Assembly: GCF_001865675.1 (NCBI RefSeq)
Contig: NZ_CP011319.1
Location: 5,208,001-5,272,000, forward strand
Source: Janthinobacterium sp. 1_2014MBL_MicDiv
GTDB taxonomy: Bacteria > Pseudomonadota > Gammaproteobacteria > Burkholderiales > Burkholderiaceae_D
DNA: 64,000 bases
Reading direction: 5' to 3'
In this document: positions 17,351 through 26,074 of the stretch, piece after piece
How the letters are laid out: each line of letters starts with the position of its first letter
Position numbering within the stretch: position 1 is the stretch's first letter
The notes under the pieces: model-generated
What the model saw: the letters and a program-made list of their open reading frames with translations, nothing else
What the model was told of the DNA's origin: nothing
The model's database searches: none
Position numbers and translations under genes: made by a program

Positions 17351-18870
17351 CAGTTCGTCCTCATCATCGTCAGGCGCGCGGACAGGGCCAGCTGCGCATG
17401 GTCGGCATCGGAAAACGGCAGTTTCTTGCCCTTGATTTCCTGGTACGGCTCGTGGCCCTTGCCCGCCAACAGGATGACATCCGGCTTGGCCGCATGCTTG
17501 ATGGCCGACAGAATGGCGGCGGCGCGGTCTTCGATGGCCTGCGGCTGCGGGCCATTCGCACGCATGCCGGCGACGATCTGCGCGATGATGGCATGCGGGT
17601 CTTCGCTGCGCGGATTGTCGCTGGTGACCAGCACGTGATCGGCCAGCTGCGCGATGGCGCCCATCTGCGGGCGCTTGCCCGGATCGCGGTCGCCGCCGCA
17701 GCCGAACACGCACCACAGCTGACCGCCGCGTTCCTGCGCCACCTGGCGCAAGGCGGCCAGGGTTTTTTCCAGCGCGTCAGGCGTATGCGCATAGTCGATG
17801 ACGACCATCGGCGCTTCCTGGCCGCCCACCTGCTGCATGCGGCCCGGCGCCGGCTGCAGGGATTCGATGCCGTCGATGGCCGCGCGCAGGCCGGTGCCGT
17901 GCGCCAGCAGGGCGCCCAGCACGGCCAGCGCGTTGCTGATATTGAAGTGGCCCACCAGCTGCGTCTTGACCAGCGCCACGCCAAGCGGGCATTCCAGGTG
18001 GAAGTCGGTGCCGGCATTGCGGCTGCGGAACTGGCTGGCACGCAGCATCAGCACGCCCGGCAGGTCGGGCAAGGCTGCCGCATCCTGCAAGGTATAGCCG
18101 ATGACGGGATACTCGCCGGCCAGCTTGCCGTCCACGTGGCGCGCCAGGCGCAGGCCCATGGCGTCATCCAGGTTGATGACGGCCGTTTTCAGGCCGGGCC
18201 AGTCGAACAATTTGACTTTCGCCGCCTCATAGGCCGCCATGTCGCCGTGGTAATCGAGGTGGTCGCGCGTCAGGTTGGTAAACATGGCGACGTCGAAATG
18301 CATGCCGGCCGCGCGTTCCTGGTCCAGGCCTATCGACGACACTTCGATGGCGACGGCTTGCGCGCCGGCGTCGCGCATGGCGGCGAGCTTGCGCGCCAGC
18401 AGCACGGCGTCGGGCGTGGTGTAGCCGGTGACGTCGAAGTCGATCTCGCCGCGCGGCTTGCACAGGCCCACGCCCAGGGTGCCGATCACGGAGGACGTTT
18501 CACCGAGGCGCGCCAGGGCCTGCGCCAGCCACAGCGCGCACGAGGTCTTGCCATTCGTACCCGTCACGCCGGCGCTGAACATGGCGCTGTCGGGCATGCC
18601 GTAGAACGCATGGGCGATGGGGCCGGCCTGGCGTTTCAGGTCGGCCACTGCCAGCTGCGGCACGGTCCATGCGGCGTCCCAGTCAGCGCCATCATGCACG
18701 ATGGCGGCGGCGCCCTGCGCGATGGCGGCGGCGATGAAATGGGTGGCGCCGGCATAGGCGAAAAACACGTCGCCGCGCTGCACGCGGCGCGAATCGGACG
18801 TCAGCTGCCCGGACGGGGCAGCCGCTTTGATCCACAAACTGATTTCTTGTATGGTCATGAGTGACTTCAC
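17350..18870 (-). CDS. murE: UDP-N-acetylmuramoyl-tripeptide synthetase (meso-DAP adding)
   Basis: Attaches the third peptide residue. The DNPRSEDP motif near the C-terminal third is the one associated with meso-diaminopimelate rather than lysine. The P-loop GVTGTNGKTSCALW and LTRDHLDYHGDM are present; 506 residues. The start used is GTG 18870, with GGAGG just upstream and overlapping the ftsI stop; an ATG at 18858 is the alternative. Confidence 0.96.
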   Translation of the reverse strand: MKSLMTIQEISLWIKAAAPSGQLTSDSRRVQRGDVFFAYAGATHFIAAAIAQGAAAIVHDGADWDAAWTVPQLAVADLKRQAGPIAHAFYGMPDSAMFSAGVTGTNGKTSCALWLAQALARLGETSSVIGTLGVGLCKPRGEIDFDVTGYTTPDAVLLARKLAAMRDAGAQAVAIEVSSIGLDQERAAGMHFDVAMFTNLTRDHLDYHGDMAAYEAAKVKLFDWPGLKTAVINLDDAMGLRLARHVDGKLAGEYPVIGYTLQDAAALPDLPGVLMLRASQFRSRNAGTDFHLECPLGVALVKTQLVGHFNISNALAVLGALLAHGTGLRAAIDGIESLQPAPGRMQQVGGQEAPMVVIDYAHTPDALEKTLAALRQVAQERGGQLWCVFGCGGDRDPGKRPQMGAIAQLADHVLVTSDNPRSEDPHAIIAQIVAGMRANGPQPQAIEDRAAAILSAIKHAAKPDVILLAGKGHEPYQEIKGKKLPFSDADHAQLALSARLTMMRTN

Positions 18871-20645
18871 ATGGCCTCCGGACCGGCATTGGCCGGAACC
18901 ACGATTTCGGTAACGGAGGAATCGGGCGGTACGTTCATCGCGCGCAGCGCGTTGGTCGCAATCGCCGCGAAAGCGGGAGCGGCAACCTGGCCACCATAGT
19001 GGGCCGGGCCGGTCGGTTCATCGATCATCACGGCAATGATGAAGCGCGGCGCCGACATCGGCACCATGCCCACGAAAGAGCCGATATATTTGCGCGGCAT
19101 CGCGTAGCGGCCGTTTTCCACCTTGTAGGCCGTGCCCGTCTTGCCGCCGACGCGGTAGCCGGCAACCTGGGCGCGCTTGGCCGAGCCGTGCGCGCCCGAC
19201 ACCACCAGCTCGAGCATGGCGCGCATTTCGGCGGCCGTTTTCGGCTTGATCACTTGCTGGCCCACAGGCAGTTCATTGACTTTCTGGAACGACAGGGGAA
19301 TCGTGTCGCCATCGCGCGCGAACATCATGTAGGAACGCGCCAGCTGGATCAGCGACACGGAAATGCCGTTACCGTAGCTCATGGTCGCCTGCTCCACCGG
19401 GCGCCAGGATTTATACGGACGCACGCGGCCGGCCACGGCGCCGGGGAAGCCCCATTTCGGCTGCTGGCCGAAGCCCACCTTGGTAAACATTTCCCACATT
19501 TCCTGCGACGGCATGCCCAGCGCGATTTTCGAGGTGCCGATATTCGACGACATTTCGATGATCTCGGAAACATTGATCACGCCGTGCGGCTTGGTGTCGG
19601 TAATCGTGCGGTCGGCGATGGTGTAGCGGCCCGGACCCGTGTCGATCAGGGTACCCGGCTTGACCCGGCCCGTGTCGAGCGCCAGCGAGACCGTGATCGG
19701 CTTCAGGGTCGAACCGGGTTCGAAGGTATCGGTCATGACGCGGTTGCGCAGCTGCTGGCCGGTCAGCTTGCGGCGGTCGTTCGGGTCGTAGCTCGGGTAA
19801 TTGGCCAGGGCCAGCACTTCGCCCGTATGCACGTCGAGCACCACGGCGCCGCCCGCCTTGGCATTGAACTTTTCCACCGCTTCCTTCAGCTGCGTGAAGG
19901 CGATGTACTGGATCTTGCTGTCGACGGACAGGGTCAGGTCCTTGCCGTCATGCGGTTCGTGGATGAAGCCGATGTCTTCGACGATATGGCCCAGGCGGTC
20001 CTTGATCACGCGGCGGCTGCCGGTGGTGCCGACGAGGGTTTTCTGCTGCGCCAGTTCCATGCTTTCCTGGCCCACGTCTTCCACGTTGGTAAAGCCGACC
20101 ACGTGGGTCATCACTTCGCCCTGTGGATAAAAGCGCTTGTATTCCTTGCGTTCGTCGATGCCGTCGATGCCCAGCTTGGAGATCTTGTCGGCCACGTCCA
20201 TCTCGACCTGGCGCTTCAGGTAAACGAAGCTGCGGTCCGAATCGAGCTTCTTGCGCAATTCGTTGACGTTCATTTCCAGCAGGCCGGCCAGCGCATTGAT
20301 TTTTTCGGGTGTCGCCTGCAGCACGTCGTCGGGAATGGCCCAGATGGCCTTCACGGGAACGGACGACGCCAGCACCTGGCCATTGCGGTCGGTGATCTTG
20401 CCGCGCGTGGCAGGCAATTCCAGCGTGCGCTCATAGCGCGCCTTGCCCTGCTTTTGCAGGAACTGCGTCGAGACGCCCTGCAGCCACAAGGCGCGCGCGC
20501 CCAGGCCGGCGAAAGCGAAGAACAGCAGGAACAGCACGACGCGCGAACGCCAGACGGGCAGACGCACTGCCAGTACGGGGTTTTTCGAGAATGGCACGCC
20601 CTTCGACGCCGCCACCCGGCCGTTGCTGTTACCGCCCAACTTCAT
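18867..20645 (-). CDS. ftsI: Septal peptidoglycan transpeptidase FtsI (PBP3)
   Basis: Class B penicillin-binding protein of 592 residues. It has one N-terminal membrane helix (about 35-52), a pedestal domain beginning RGKITDRNGQVLASS, then the transpeptidase domain. The catalytic serine is S312 in GSTLKP; SSNIGT provides SxN and GGKTGTAYKV provides KTGT. It works with FtsW in septal wall synthesis. The ATG overlaps the ftsL stop (TAATG). No unusual change is seen in the active-site motifs. Confidence 0.98.
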   Translation of the reverse strand: MKLGGNSNGRVAASKGVPFSKNPVLAVRLPVWRSRVVLFLLFFAFAGLGARALWLQGVSTQFLQKQGKARYERTLELPATRGKITDRNGQVLASSVPVKAIWAIPDDVLQATPEKINALAGLLEMNVNELRKKLDSDRSFVYLKRQVEMDVADKISKLGIDGIDERKEYKRFYPQGEVMTHVVGFTNVEDVGQESMELAQQKTLVGTTGSRRVIKDRLGHIVEDIGFIHEPHDGKDLTLSVDSKIQYIAFTQLKEAVEKFNAKAGGAVVLDVHTGEVLALANYPSYDPNDRRKLTGQQLRNRVMTDTFEPGSTLKPITVSLALDTGRVKPGTLIDTGPGRYTIADRTITDTKPHGVINVSEIIEMSSNIGTSKIALGMPSQEMWEMFTKVGFGQQPKWGFPGAVAGRVRPYKSWRPVEQATMSYGNGISVSLIQLARSYMMFARDGDTIPLSFQKVNELPVGQQVIKPKTAAEMRAMLELVVSGAHGSAKRAQVAGYRVGGKTGTAYKVENGRYAMPRKYIGSFVGMVPMSAPRFIIAVMIDEPTGPAHYGGQVAAPAFAAIATNALRAMNVPPDSSVTEIVVPANAGPEAM

Positions 20646-20914
20646 TATTCGCCCTCCGTCAGGTACTGCGTGCGTGCCGCCGTCAGCGGCGTCATGCTCA
20701 GGTCGCGCCGCGCTATCGATTCGATGCGCTCATGCTTGCCCAGGGTGGACTGGTCCAGCTGCAGCTGCGCCCAGTCGATGTCGAGCTGGCGCGACAGCGC
20801 TTGCGCGCGCTCCAGGTCGATCAGCAGGTGGCGCGCCTGGTACTGCGCGTTCACCAGCGACAGGCCGCAGCACACCAGCAGGGCCGACAGCACGACACTG
20901 AGCTTGCCAGTCAT
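20645..20914 (-). CDS. ftsL: Cell division protein FtsL
   Basis: Small bitopic divisome protein, 89 residues, with one hydrophobic helix (about 5-22) followed by a coiled coil rich in Leu, Gln and Arg (LLIDLERAQALSRQL). FtsL sequences diverge strongly, so position is the main evidence: between rsmH and ftsI, overlapping rsmH by four bases (ATGA) and ftsI by one base. Confidence 0.93.
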   Translation of the reverse strand: MTGKLSVVLSALLVCCGLSLVNAQYQARHLLIDLERAQALSRQLDIDWAQLQLDQSTLGKHERIESIARRDLSMTPLTAARTQYLTEGE

Positions 20915-21888
20915 CGGGCGCCGCCGCTTGCAGGCGCCGCCAGCGGCAGGCGTTGTGCCACGCGCATCACGGCCGAGCGCGAACGCGGGTTCGCCTCGAT
21001 CTCGGCGTCGGACGGCTTCATCTTGGAAATGAGCTTCATCTCCGGCTGCGGCAAGTCGACGGCGCGGATCGGCAGGCGGCGGTCAGGCTGCTCCACATTC
21101 GCCTTCGAGGCGAAGAAGCGCTTGACCATGCGGTCTTCCAGCGAGTGAAAACTGATCACGGCCATGCGCGCGCCCGGCGCCAGACAGGCATACGCCTGGT
21201 TCAGGCCGATCTCGAGATCCTCGAGCTCTTTGTTAATGAAAATGCGTATGGCCTGAAAGGTGCGGGTAGCGGGGTCCTTACCCTTCTCGCGGGTCTTGAC
21301 GGCGCCTGCCACGATGCTGGCAAGCTGTCGTGTGCTTGAAATTGGCTGGACTGCCCGGCCAGCAACAATCGCCTTTGCAATCTGAAAAGCAAACCGTTCT
21401 TCCCCATAATCGCGTATCACCTTTTCTAAATTCTGCTCGGTTTCCACCGCCAGCCATTCGGCCGCGGAGATGCCGCGCGTGGTATCCATGCGCATGTCCA
21501 GCGGTCCGTCGTTGCGGAAGCTGAAACCGCGCGCCGCGTCGTCGACTTGCGGCGACGAGATGCCCAGGTCGAGCAAGATGCCATCGACCTGCCGCACGCC
21601 GCGTTCGGCCAGACTGGCCGTCATGGTGGCGAAACTGTCGTGGACGATGTCAAAACGGGGGTCGGCGATCTGTTCGGCCGTGGCGATAGCCTGCAAATCC
21701 TTGTCGAAACCGATCAGGCGCGCGTCTGCAGCCAGGCGCGACAGGATCAAACGGCTATGCCCGCCGCGGCCAAACGTGCCGTCGACGTAAATACCGTGCG
21801 CGCGGTCGCCCGACAGGTCGAGCGCATCGACCGCTTCATCGAGCAGCACCGTGCGATGCTGAAATTCCGGCACCGTGAGTTGTGTCAT
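20911..21888 (-). CDS. rsmH: 16S rRNA (cytosine-1402-N4)-methyltransferase
   Basis: RsmH (MraW), 325 residues, methylates C1402 in the ribosomal P site. The SAM motif VDGTFGRGGHSRLIL is near residue 36; ILLDLGISSPQVD and FQAIRIFINKELEDLE are family signatures. It lies nine bases downstream of the mraZ stop, second in the dcw cluster. Confidence 0.98.
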   Translation of the reverse strand: MTQLTVPEFQHRTVLLDEAVDALDLSGDRAHGIYVDGTFGRGGHSRLILSRLAADARLIGFDKDLQAIATAEQIADPRFDIVHDSFATMTASLAERGVRQVDGILLDLGISSPQVDDAARGFSFRNDGPLDMRMDTTRGISAAEWLAVETEQNLEKVIRDYGEERFAFQIAKAIVAGRAVQPISSTRQLASIVAGAVKTREKGKDPATRTFQAIRIFINKELEDLEIGLNQAYACLAPGARMAVISFHSLEDRMVKRFFASKANVEQPDRRLPIRAVDLPQPEMKLISKMKPSDAEIEANPRSRSAVMRVAQRLPLAAPASGGAR

Positions 21889-21897
21889 TACGGAGCC

Positions 21898-22326
21898 TTA
21901 GAAAGAAAAATTGGAAAGTACATCAGGGGTGCCGGCATCGATCGCCTGCTGTTCTTGCTCGGCCAACTTGGCGGCATCCCATATTTCAAAGTGGCTGCCC
22001 ATGCCGATCATCATCACTTCGCGCGACAGCCCGACGGCGTTGCGCAATTCAGGGGAGATCAGCACGCGGCCGGCCGAGTCCAGCTCGACGTCAACGGCGT
22101 TGCCGAGGAAGATGCGCTGCCAGGCGCGCGCCGACATGGGCCAGGTGGCGATTTGCTGGCGGTGGCTTTCCCACACGGGACGGGGGAAAAACAGCAGGCA
22201 GCCATCGGGGTGTTTCGTCAGGGTCAGGCGACCTTCGCATTGAATCGCCAGCGCGTCACGGTGCTTGGCAGGGATAGACATCCTGCCTTTGGCATCGAGA
22301 CTGATTGCGGACGCGCCTTGAAACAC
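21898..22326 (-). CDS. mraZ: Transcriptional regulator MraZ
   Basis: First gene of the dcw cluster; 142 residues made of two SpoVT-AbrB-like domains. Typical segments are SLDAKGRMSIPAKHRD and the repeat-like ELDSAGRVLISPELR. MraZ binds direct repeats upstream of its own gene and represses the operon in several bacteria; such repeats are present here. The start is GTG 22326 with AAAGGT six bases upstream. Confidence 0.97.
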   Translation of the reverse strand: MFQGASAISLDAKGRMSIPAKHRDALAIQCEGRLTLTKHPDGCLLFFPRPVWESHRQQIATWPMSARAWQRIFLGNAVDVELDSAGRVLISPELRNAVGLSREVMMIGMGSHFEIWDAAKLAEQEQQAIDAGTPDVLSNFSF

Positions 22327-22387
22327 GGAAGACCTTTTTTGAGCTTGGCTTGCGACGCCTTGGCGTCACGCAGAAAAGGGAAAAATT

Positions 22388-22449
22388 CCCACAAAAACAC
22401 ACTTTTTCACACAGTTGCCCACTTTAGAGTAAGCAAAGATAGTGGTCAA
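22388..22449 (-). promoter_or_regulatory. dcw promoter with four phased MraZ boxes
   Basis: On the minus strand, TTGACC (22449-22444), a 17-base spacer and TAAAGT (22426-22421) form a sigma-70 promoter. Overlapping its -10 and running downstream are GTGGG, GTGTG, GTGTG and GTGGG at plus-strand 22418-22422, 22408-22412, 22398-22402 and 22388-22392. They are exactly 10 bases apart, so all face one side of the helix. This matches the known MraZ operator style of direct repeats spaced by five bases. The leader to the mraZ GTG is about 90 bases. Confidence 0.85.
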
Positions 22450-22890
22450 GCGGTTTCCGATTGGCAAAACAGGAATTTTAGTAATGAAATTAAGGACTTA
22501 GCGCATATCGTTGAAGGAGTCTCAAATAAAAATATATCGATAAATTAGATACTTATGAAAGATAGTGAATGTGCTACCTCATCTGCACACATGTGTTTTC
22601 CTACCGTAAACATCGAAAAAGACGAAATGAAAAAATTGAATTTTTTACAGTTAGTTGACACATGACAATAGTTTCGTCGTGCGAGCACAACGGTAATCGA
22701 GTGCCTGGAAAGACTTGGTTTATGGCAAAAAAATGAGCACACAATGCCCCGCTTGCCCGATTTTCCGGGGGCCGGCCATACCCGCGAAAACTTTTTTTGC
22801 AATGCAGCAATTAATTAAACTTCAGAAACTTTAACCAATTGTTCATTTTTAGTTGTATATACAACTTTATCTTAAGCACTATATTTTTAG
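22450..22890. other. AT-rich intergenic region between mraZ and rnpB
   Basis: About 440 bases with many A/T runs, in strong contrast to the GC-rich genes either side. Two short open frames on the minus strand here (up to 85 codons) lack ribosome sites and recognisable protein features, so I do not call them. A TTGACACATGACAATAG stretch near 22656 and TATATACAACTTTATC near 22855 look like possible promoter fragments. No repeat array was seen. Confidence 0.5.
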
Positions 22891-22921
22891 AAACAAAAAA
22901 GCCCCGTTGCCGGGGCTTTTT
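22891..22921 (-). terminator. rnpB terminator
   Basis: GCCCCG (22901-22906) and CGGGGC (22911-22916) flank a TTGC loop, with A-run and T-run extensions on both sides. Read on the minus strand it gives stem plus T tract about 75 bases after the mature 3' end of RNase P RNA. The symmetry would also let it act on plus-strand transcripts. Confidence 0.85.
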
Positions 22922-22993
22922 GGTCATGCCGGCGGTGCGAAAAACACCGTCGCCGAACACCTCTTGGCATGCCAAAGGGTAAAGAATTCAAGT

Positions 22994-23351
22994 GAAGCAG
23001 GCCGGTAGGCCGGATTTTGTTACGGCGCCTTCCCTTGCAGGTCGGCGCTATGACAGTCATTCCTCTAGGCGCCAGATTACTCGGGCGCTCAAGCTTTCTA
23101 CCCGCACGCTCCGCGAGCAGCATCATCGCGTGCCTATTTGAAATTGCACCAGGTGGAGGTTACCGCGTTTCACCGTAACTTAATACGCTCGTCTCTGTGG
23201 CCCTATTCCTCGCCTTATACTCCCCCGACATACAAGTACGCCGGGTCGGCTTTCGGCGGACGGCCGTTAACCGTCACCCCGCTCTATGGAGTCCGGACCT
23301 TCCTCCCGCCAGCGCATTGCTGCGCCAGCCAGCGACTGTCTGGCCTGCTTC
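22994..23351 (-). ncRNA. rnpB: RNase P RNA, class A
   Basis: The catalytic RNA that trims tRNA 5' ends. On the minus strand it starts GAAGCAGGCCAGACAG and ends CCGGCCTGCTTC, so the two ends pair as helix P1. Conserved core blocks are seen: GGGAGGAAGGTCCGGAC (CR-I) and CACAGAGACGAG (CR-IV region). The length of about 358 nucleotides is normal for a bacterial class A RNA. Exact ends are estimated from the P1 pairing. Confidence 0.95.
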
Positions 23352-23594
23352 ACCCGCCATTGTACCGCGCCGCAGCATGTTTCTGCAAAAAGGCCTGCGC
23401 ACGCGCGGCGCCGCTCGCCAGCCGCGCCTTGCCGGACTGCCCGCCCCGGGGGATTGTGTAATTCGGTGTCGCCATTTCAAAAGCCGGGCCAAATCGGCTC
23501 ACATAGAATGGCGCAAGCTGCGCGTATACCAGGCGCATGCGCTTCGCTTGCCCGATTTTTCTTTGCCACCCAACTAGAATATAAAGAGCCGAAC

Positions 23595-25298
23595 ATGACG
23601 CAACAATCCCGTACCGGCGGCCAGATCCTGGTCGATGCCCTGCAGATCCACGGTGTCGACACCGCCTTTGGCGTGCCTGGCGAAAGCTACCTCGACGTGC
23701 TCGACGCCCTGCACGATTCGGGCATCCGCTTCATCATCAACCGCCAGGAAGGCGGCGCCGCCTTCATGGCCGAAGCCTACGGCAAGCTGACCGGCAAGCC
23801 GGGCATCTGCTTCGTCACGCGCGGCCCGGGCGCCACCAACGCGTCGATCGGCGTGCATACGGCGTACCAGGATTCGACGCCGATGATCCTGTTCATCGGC
23901 CAGGTGGGCAACGATTTCGTCGACCGCGAAGCGTTCCAGGAAATCGACTACCGCCGCATGTACGGCCAGATGGCCAAATGGGTGGCACAGATCGACCGCG
24001 CCGAGCGCATCCCCGAATACCTGGCGCGCGCCTTCCAGGTGGCCACCAGTGGCCGCCCCGGCCCCGTCGTGCTGGCCTTGCCGGAAGACATGCTCATTTC
24101 CATGGCGGCCGTGGCCGATACGCGCCCTTACCAGCCCGTGCAGGCGGCGCCGTCCCATACTCAGATGCAACAGTTGCGCAGCATGCTGGCCGGCGCGCAG
24201 CGCCCGCTGCTGCTGCTGGGCGGCACCACCTGGACGCCGCAGGCGTGCGCCGACCTGCAGCAGTTCGCCGAAGCGAATCACTTGCCCGTCGCCTGCGCCT
24301 TCCGCTTCCAGGACTTGCTCGACAATGCGCATCCGAACTACATCGGCGACGTCGGCATCGGCATCAACCCGAAGCTGGCCGCGCGCGTCAGGGACGCCGA
24401 CCTGGTGATCGCCATCGGTCCGCGCCTCGGCGAAATGACCACCGGCGGCTACACGCTGTTCGATTCGCCCGTGCCGCGCCAGCGCCTGGTGCACATCCAC
24501 ACGGATGCCGAGGAGCTGGGCAGCGTCTACCAGGCCGAGCTGATGATCAACAGCGGCATGCCGCAAGCGTGCGCCATGCTCGCTGCGATGGATGCCGTCG
24601 ACGCGGCCGCCTGGCAGCATACGCCGGCCGCCGCCAAGGCCGAGCTGGCCGCCTACCAGCAGCAGCCGCCGATCTTCCAGGATGGCAAGGCGCCGCTCGA
24701 CCTGTGGCAAGTGACGCAGGACATCATGGCGCAAGTGCCCGCCGATACCATCCTGACGAACGGCGCCGGCAATTACGCCTCGTGGGCGCACCGCTTCTAC
24801 CGCTACGGCGGCATGCGCACCCAGCTGGCGCCGACGAATGGCGCCATGGGCTACGGCGTGCCGTCCGGCGTGGCGGCGAAGATCGTGCATCCGGAACGCA
24901 CCGTGATCACCTTTGCTGGCGATGGCGAATACATGATGAATGGCCAGGAACTGGCGACGGCCGTGCAATACCATGCGGGCGTGGTCATCATCGTCTTCAA
25001 TAACCAGATGTTCGGCACCATCCGCATGCACCAGGAGCGCGACTACCCGGGCCGCGTGTCGGGCACGACCCTGCACAACCCGGATTTCGCGGCGCTGGCG
25101 CAAGCGTATGGCGCGCATGGCGAAGTGGTGAATACGACGGAAGAGTTCGCTCCTGCCCTGCAGCGGGCGCTCGCGCATGCCAAGGCGCACAGCCTGCCGG
25201 CCTTGATCGAGCTGCGCTACGACGGCAACCTGATCACGCCGAACGCGACGCTGGCCACCATCCGCGCCACGGCGGAAAAGGCGCAGGCGGCGAAGTAA
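23595..25298 (+). CDS. Thiamine diphosphate-dependent enzyme (acetolactate synthase-like)
   Basis: A 567-residue member of the ThDP/POX family with the three usual domains. The catalytic glutamate is E52 in NRQEGGAAFMAEAYG, the central domain binds nucleotide-like cofactor, and the ThDP motif runs from GDG (442-444) to NN (469-470). It resembles the stand-alone acetolactate synthase large-subunit-like proteins annotated only as ThDP-binding. No small regulatory subunit is adjacent, which argues against a housekeeping ilvB. The ATG at 23595 lies close behind the rnpB promoter region; the open frame further upstream reads through antisense rnpB and is not coding. Confidence 0.85.
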   Translation: MTQQSRTGGQILVDALQIHGVDTAFGVPGESYLDVLDALHDSGIRFIINRQEGGAAFMAEAYGKLTGKPGICFVTRGPGATNASIGVHTAYQDSTPMILFIGQVGNDFVDREAFQEIDYRRMYGQMAKWVAQIDRAERIPEYLARAFQVATSGRPGPVVLALPEDMLISMAAVADTRPYQPVQAAPSHTQMQQLRSMLAGAQRPLLLLGGTTWTPQACADLQQFAEANHLPVACAFRFQDLLDNAHPNYIGDVGIGINPKLAARVRDADLVIAIGPRLGEMTTGGYTLFDSPVPRQRLVHIHTDAEELGSVYQAELMINSGMPQACAMLAAMDAVDAAAWQHTPAAAKAELAAYQQQPPIFQDGKAPLDLWQVTQDIMAQVPADTILTNGAGNYASWAHRFYRYGGMRTQLAPTNGAMGYGVPSGVAAKIVHPERTVITFAGDGEYMMNGQELATAVQYHAGVVIIVFNNQMFGTIRMHQERDYPGRVSGTTLHNPDFAALAQAYGAHGEVVNTTEEFAPALQRALAHAKAHSLPALIELRYDGNLITPNATLATIRATAEKAQAAK

Positions 25299-25322
25299 GC
25301 AGTCGATTGCAGCAGAAATCAC

Positions 25323-25350
25323 AAAGGCCCGGTCACCACCGGGCCTTTTT
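25323..25350 (+). terminator. Terminator after the ThDP enzyme gene
   Basis: GGCCCGGT (25326-25333) and ACCGGGCC (25338-25345) form an 8-bp stem around CACC, followed by TTTTT. The AAA before the stem also gives it activity potential towards the convergent minus-strand gene. Confidence 0.88.
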
Positions 25351-25368
25351 CATGGCGTCACGACACTA

Positions 25369-25923
25369 TCAGGCTGCCGGCGCCAGCGAACTCTCGGGCA
25401 CGGCTTCCGCTGCCGGCGCCGGTTCGGCGGGCACTTCCGGCATGGGCGGGCATGGCGTGCAATTTTTCAGCGGACGGCCAAAGTCGCGCACGCGGCTCAG
25501 CTTCATCGGCATGCGCACGTTGCCGCCGCAATAATCGCCTTCCAGGGTCAGGGTTTGCCCATCCTTCGAGAACTTGCCGACGATGGTGCGCTCTTCGCTG
25601 TCCGCGCCGGCGATGGTGAAGTCGAAGGCGCCCGTGGCGGCATCGAGGTTGACGTCACTGGCCACGATGGGCCAGCTCAGGGCCCCTGCCGTGAATTCAT
25701 AGATGACGGAATCGGCTTCGGCGAAGCGATGCAGGGTGACGCGCTGGCCGCCGATCTCGCCGCTGTCCTTTTGCAGGCACAGGTCCGAATACACGGTCAC
25801 GCCATAACGCTCCAGCCCGGCCGGCTTCCTTGCCTTGGCCGCGGCAAAGGCGGCGCCAGTGGCGCCGACCAGCAGCAGTGCGGCCAGCATGGCGGCCAGG
25901 CGTGGCGATTTGAATGGGTACAT
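25369..25923 (-). CDS. Exported protein of unknown function
   Basis: A 184-residue protein with a clear signal peptide (LAAMLAALLLVGATGAAFA, cleavage likely after AFA). The mature part has alternating polar/hydrophobic strands, four cysteines (in LCLQKDSG, DYCGGN and CTPCPPMPE) and a Pro/Ala/Glu-rich tail. The beta-rich core and small size suggest a periplasmic domain, but I do not recognise a family. It stands alone, convergent with the ThDP gene. Confidence 0.75.
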   Translation of the reverse strand: MYPFKSPRLAAMLAALLLVGATGAAFAAAKARKPAGLERYGVTVYSDLCLQKDSGEIGGQRVTLHRFAEADSVIYEFTAGALSWPIVASDVNLDAATGAFDFTIAGADSEERTIVGKFSKDGQTLTLEGDYCGGNVRMPMKLSRVRDFGRPLKNCTPCPPMPEVPAEPAPAAEAVPESSLAPAA

Positions 25924-26021
25924 GGCATTCCTCTACTTTAGTAACGGCAACATTATAACTGGCGCCGCACATGCAAAAACGCGCCGCCAGGACTAGCCTG
26001 GAGACGCGTTTCTTTGCTGAT

Positions 26022-26043
26022 AGGCACCCCCGAAGGGATGCCT
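26022..26043 (-). terminator. Stem-loop after the porin gene
   Basis: Read on the minus strand AGGCATCCC and GGGGTGCCT close a TTCG tetraloop. The stem needs a T-G wobble that only forms in a minus-strand RNA, which fits a role at the porin mRNA 3' end. There is no following T run, so it may protect the 3' end rather than terminate. Confidence 0.5.
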
Positions 26044-26074
26044 GCAGCGGTACTAAGCTTCGCTTGCGCGAATA

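Noticed and set aside
18861..21032. 723-codon frame opposite ftsI and rsmH
   Set aside because: His/Arg/Ala-rich shadow of essential genes on the opposite strand.
22545..22802. Possible small genes in the AT-rich spacer upstream of mraZ
   Set aside because: No ribosome site, no recognisable protein features, and the two candidate frames overlap each other on the same strand.
22994..23351. Open frames across the rnpB region as protein genes
   Set aside because: The DNA is RNase P RNA with paired ends and conserved core blocks.
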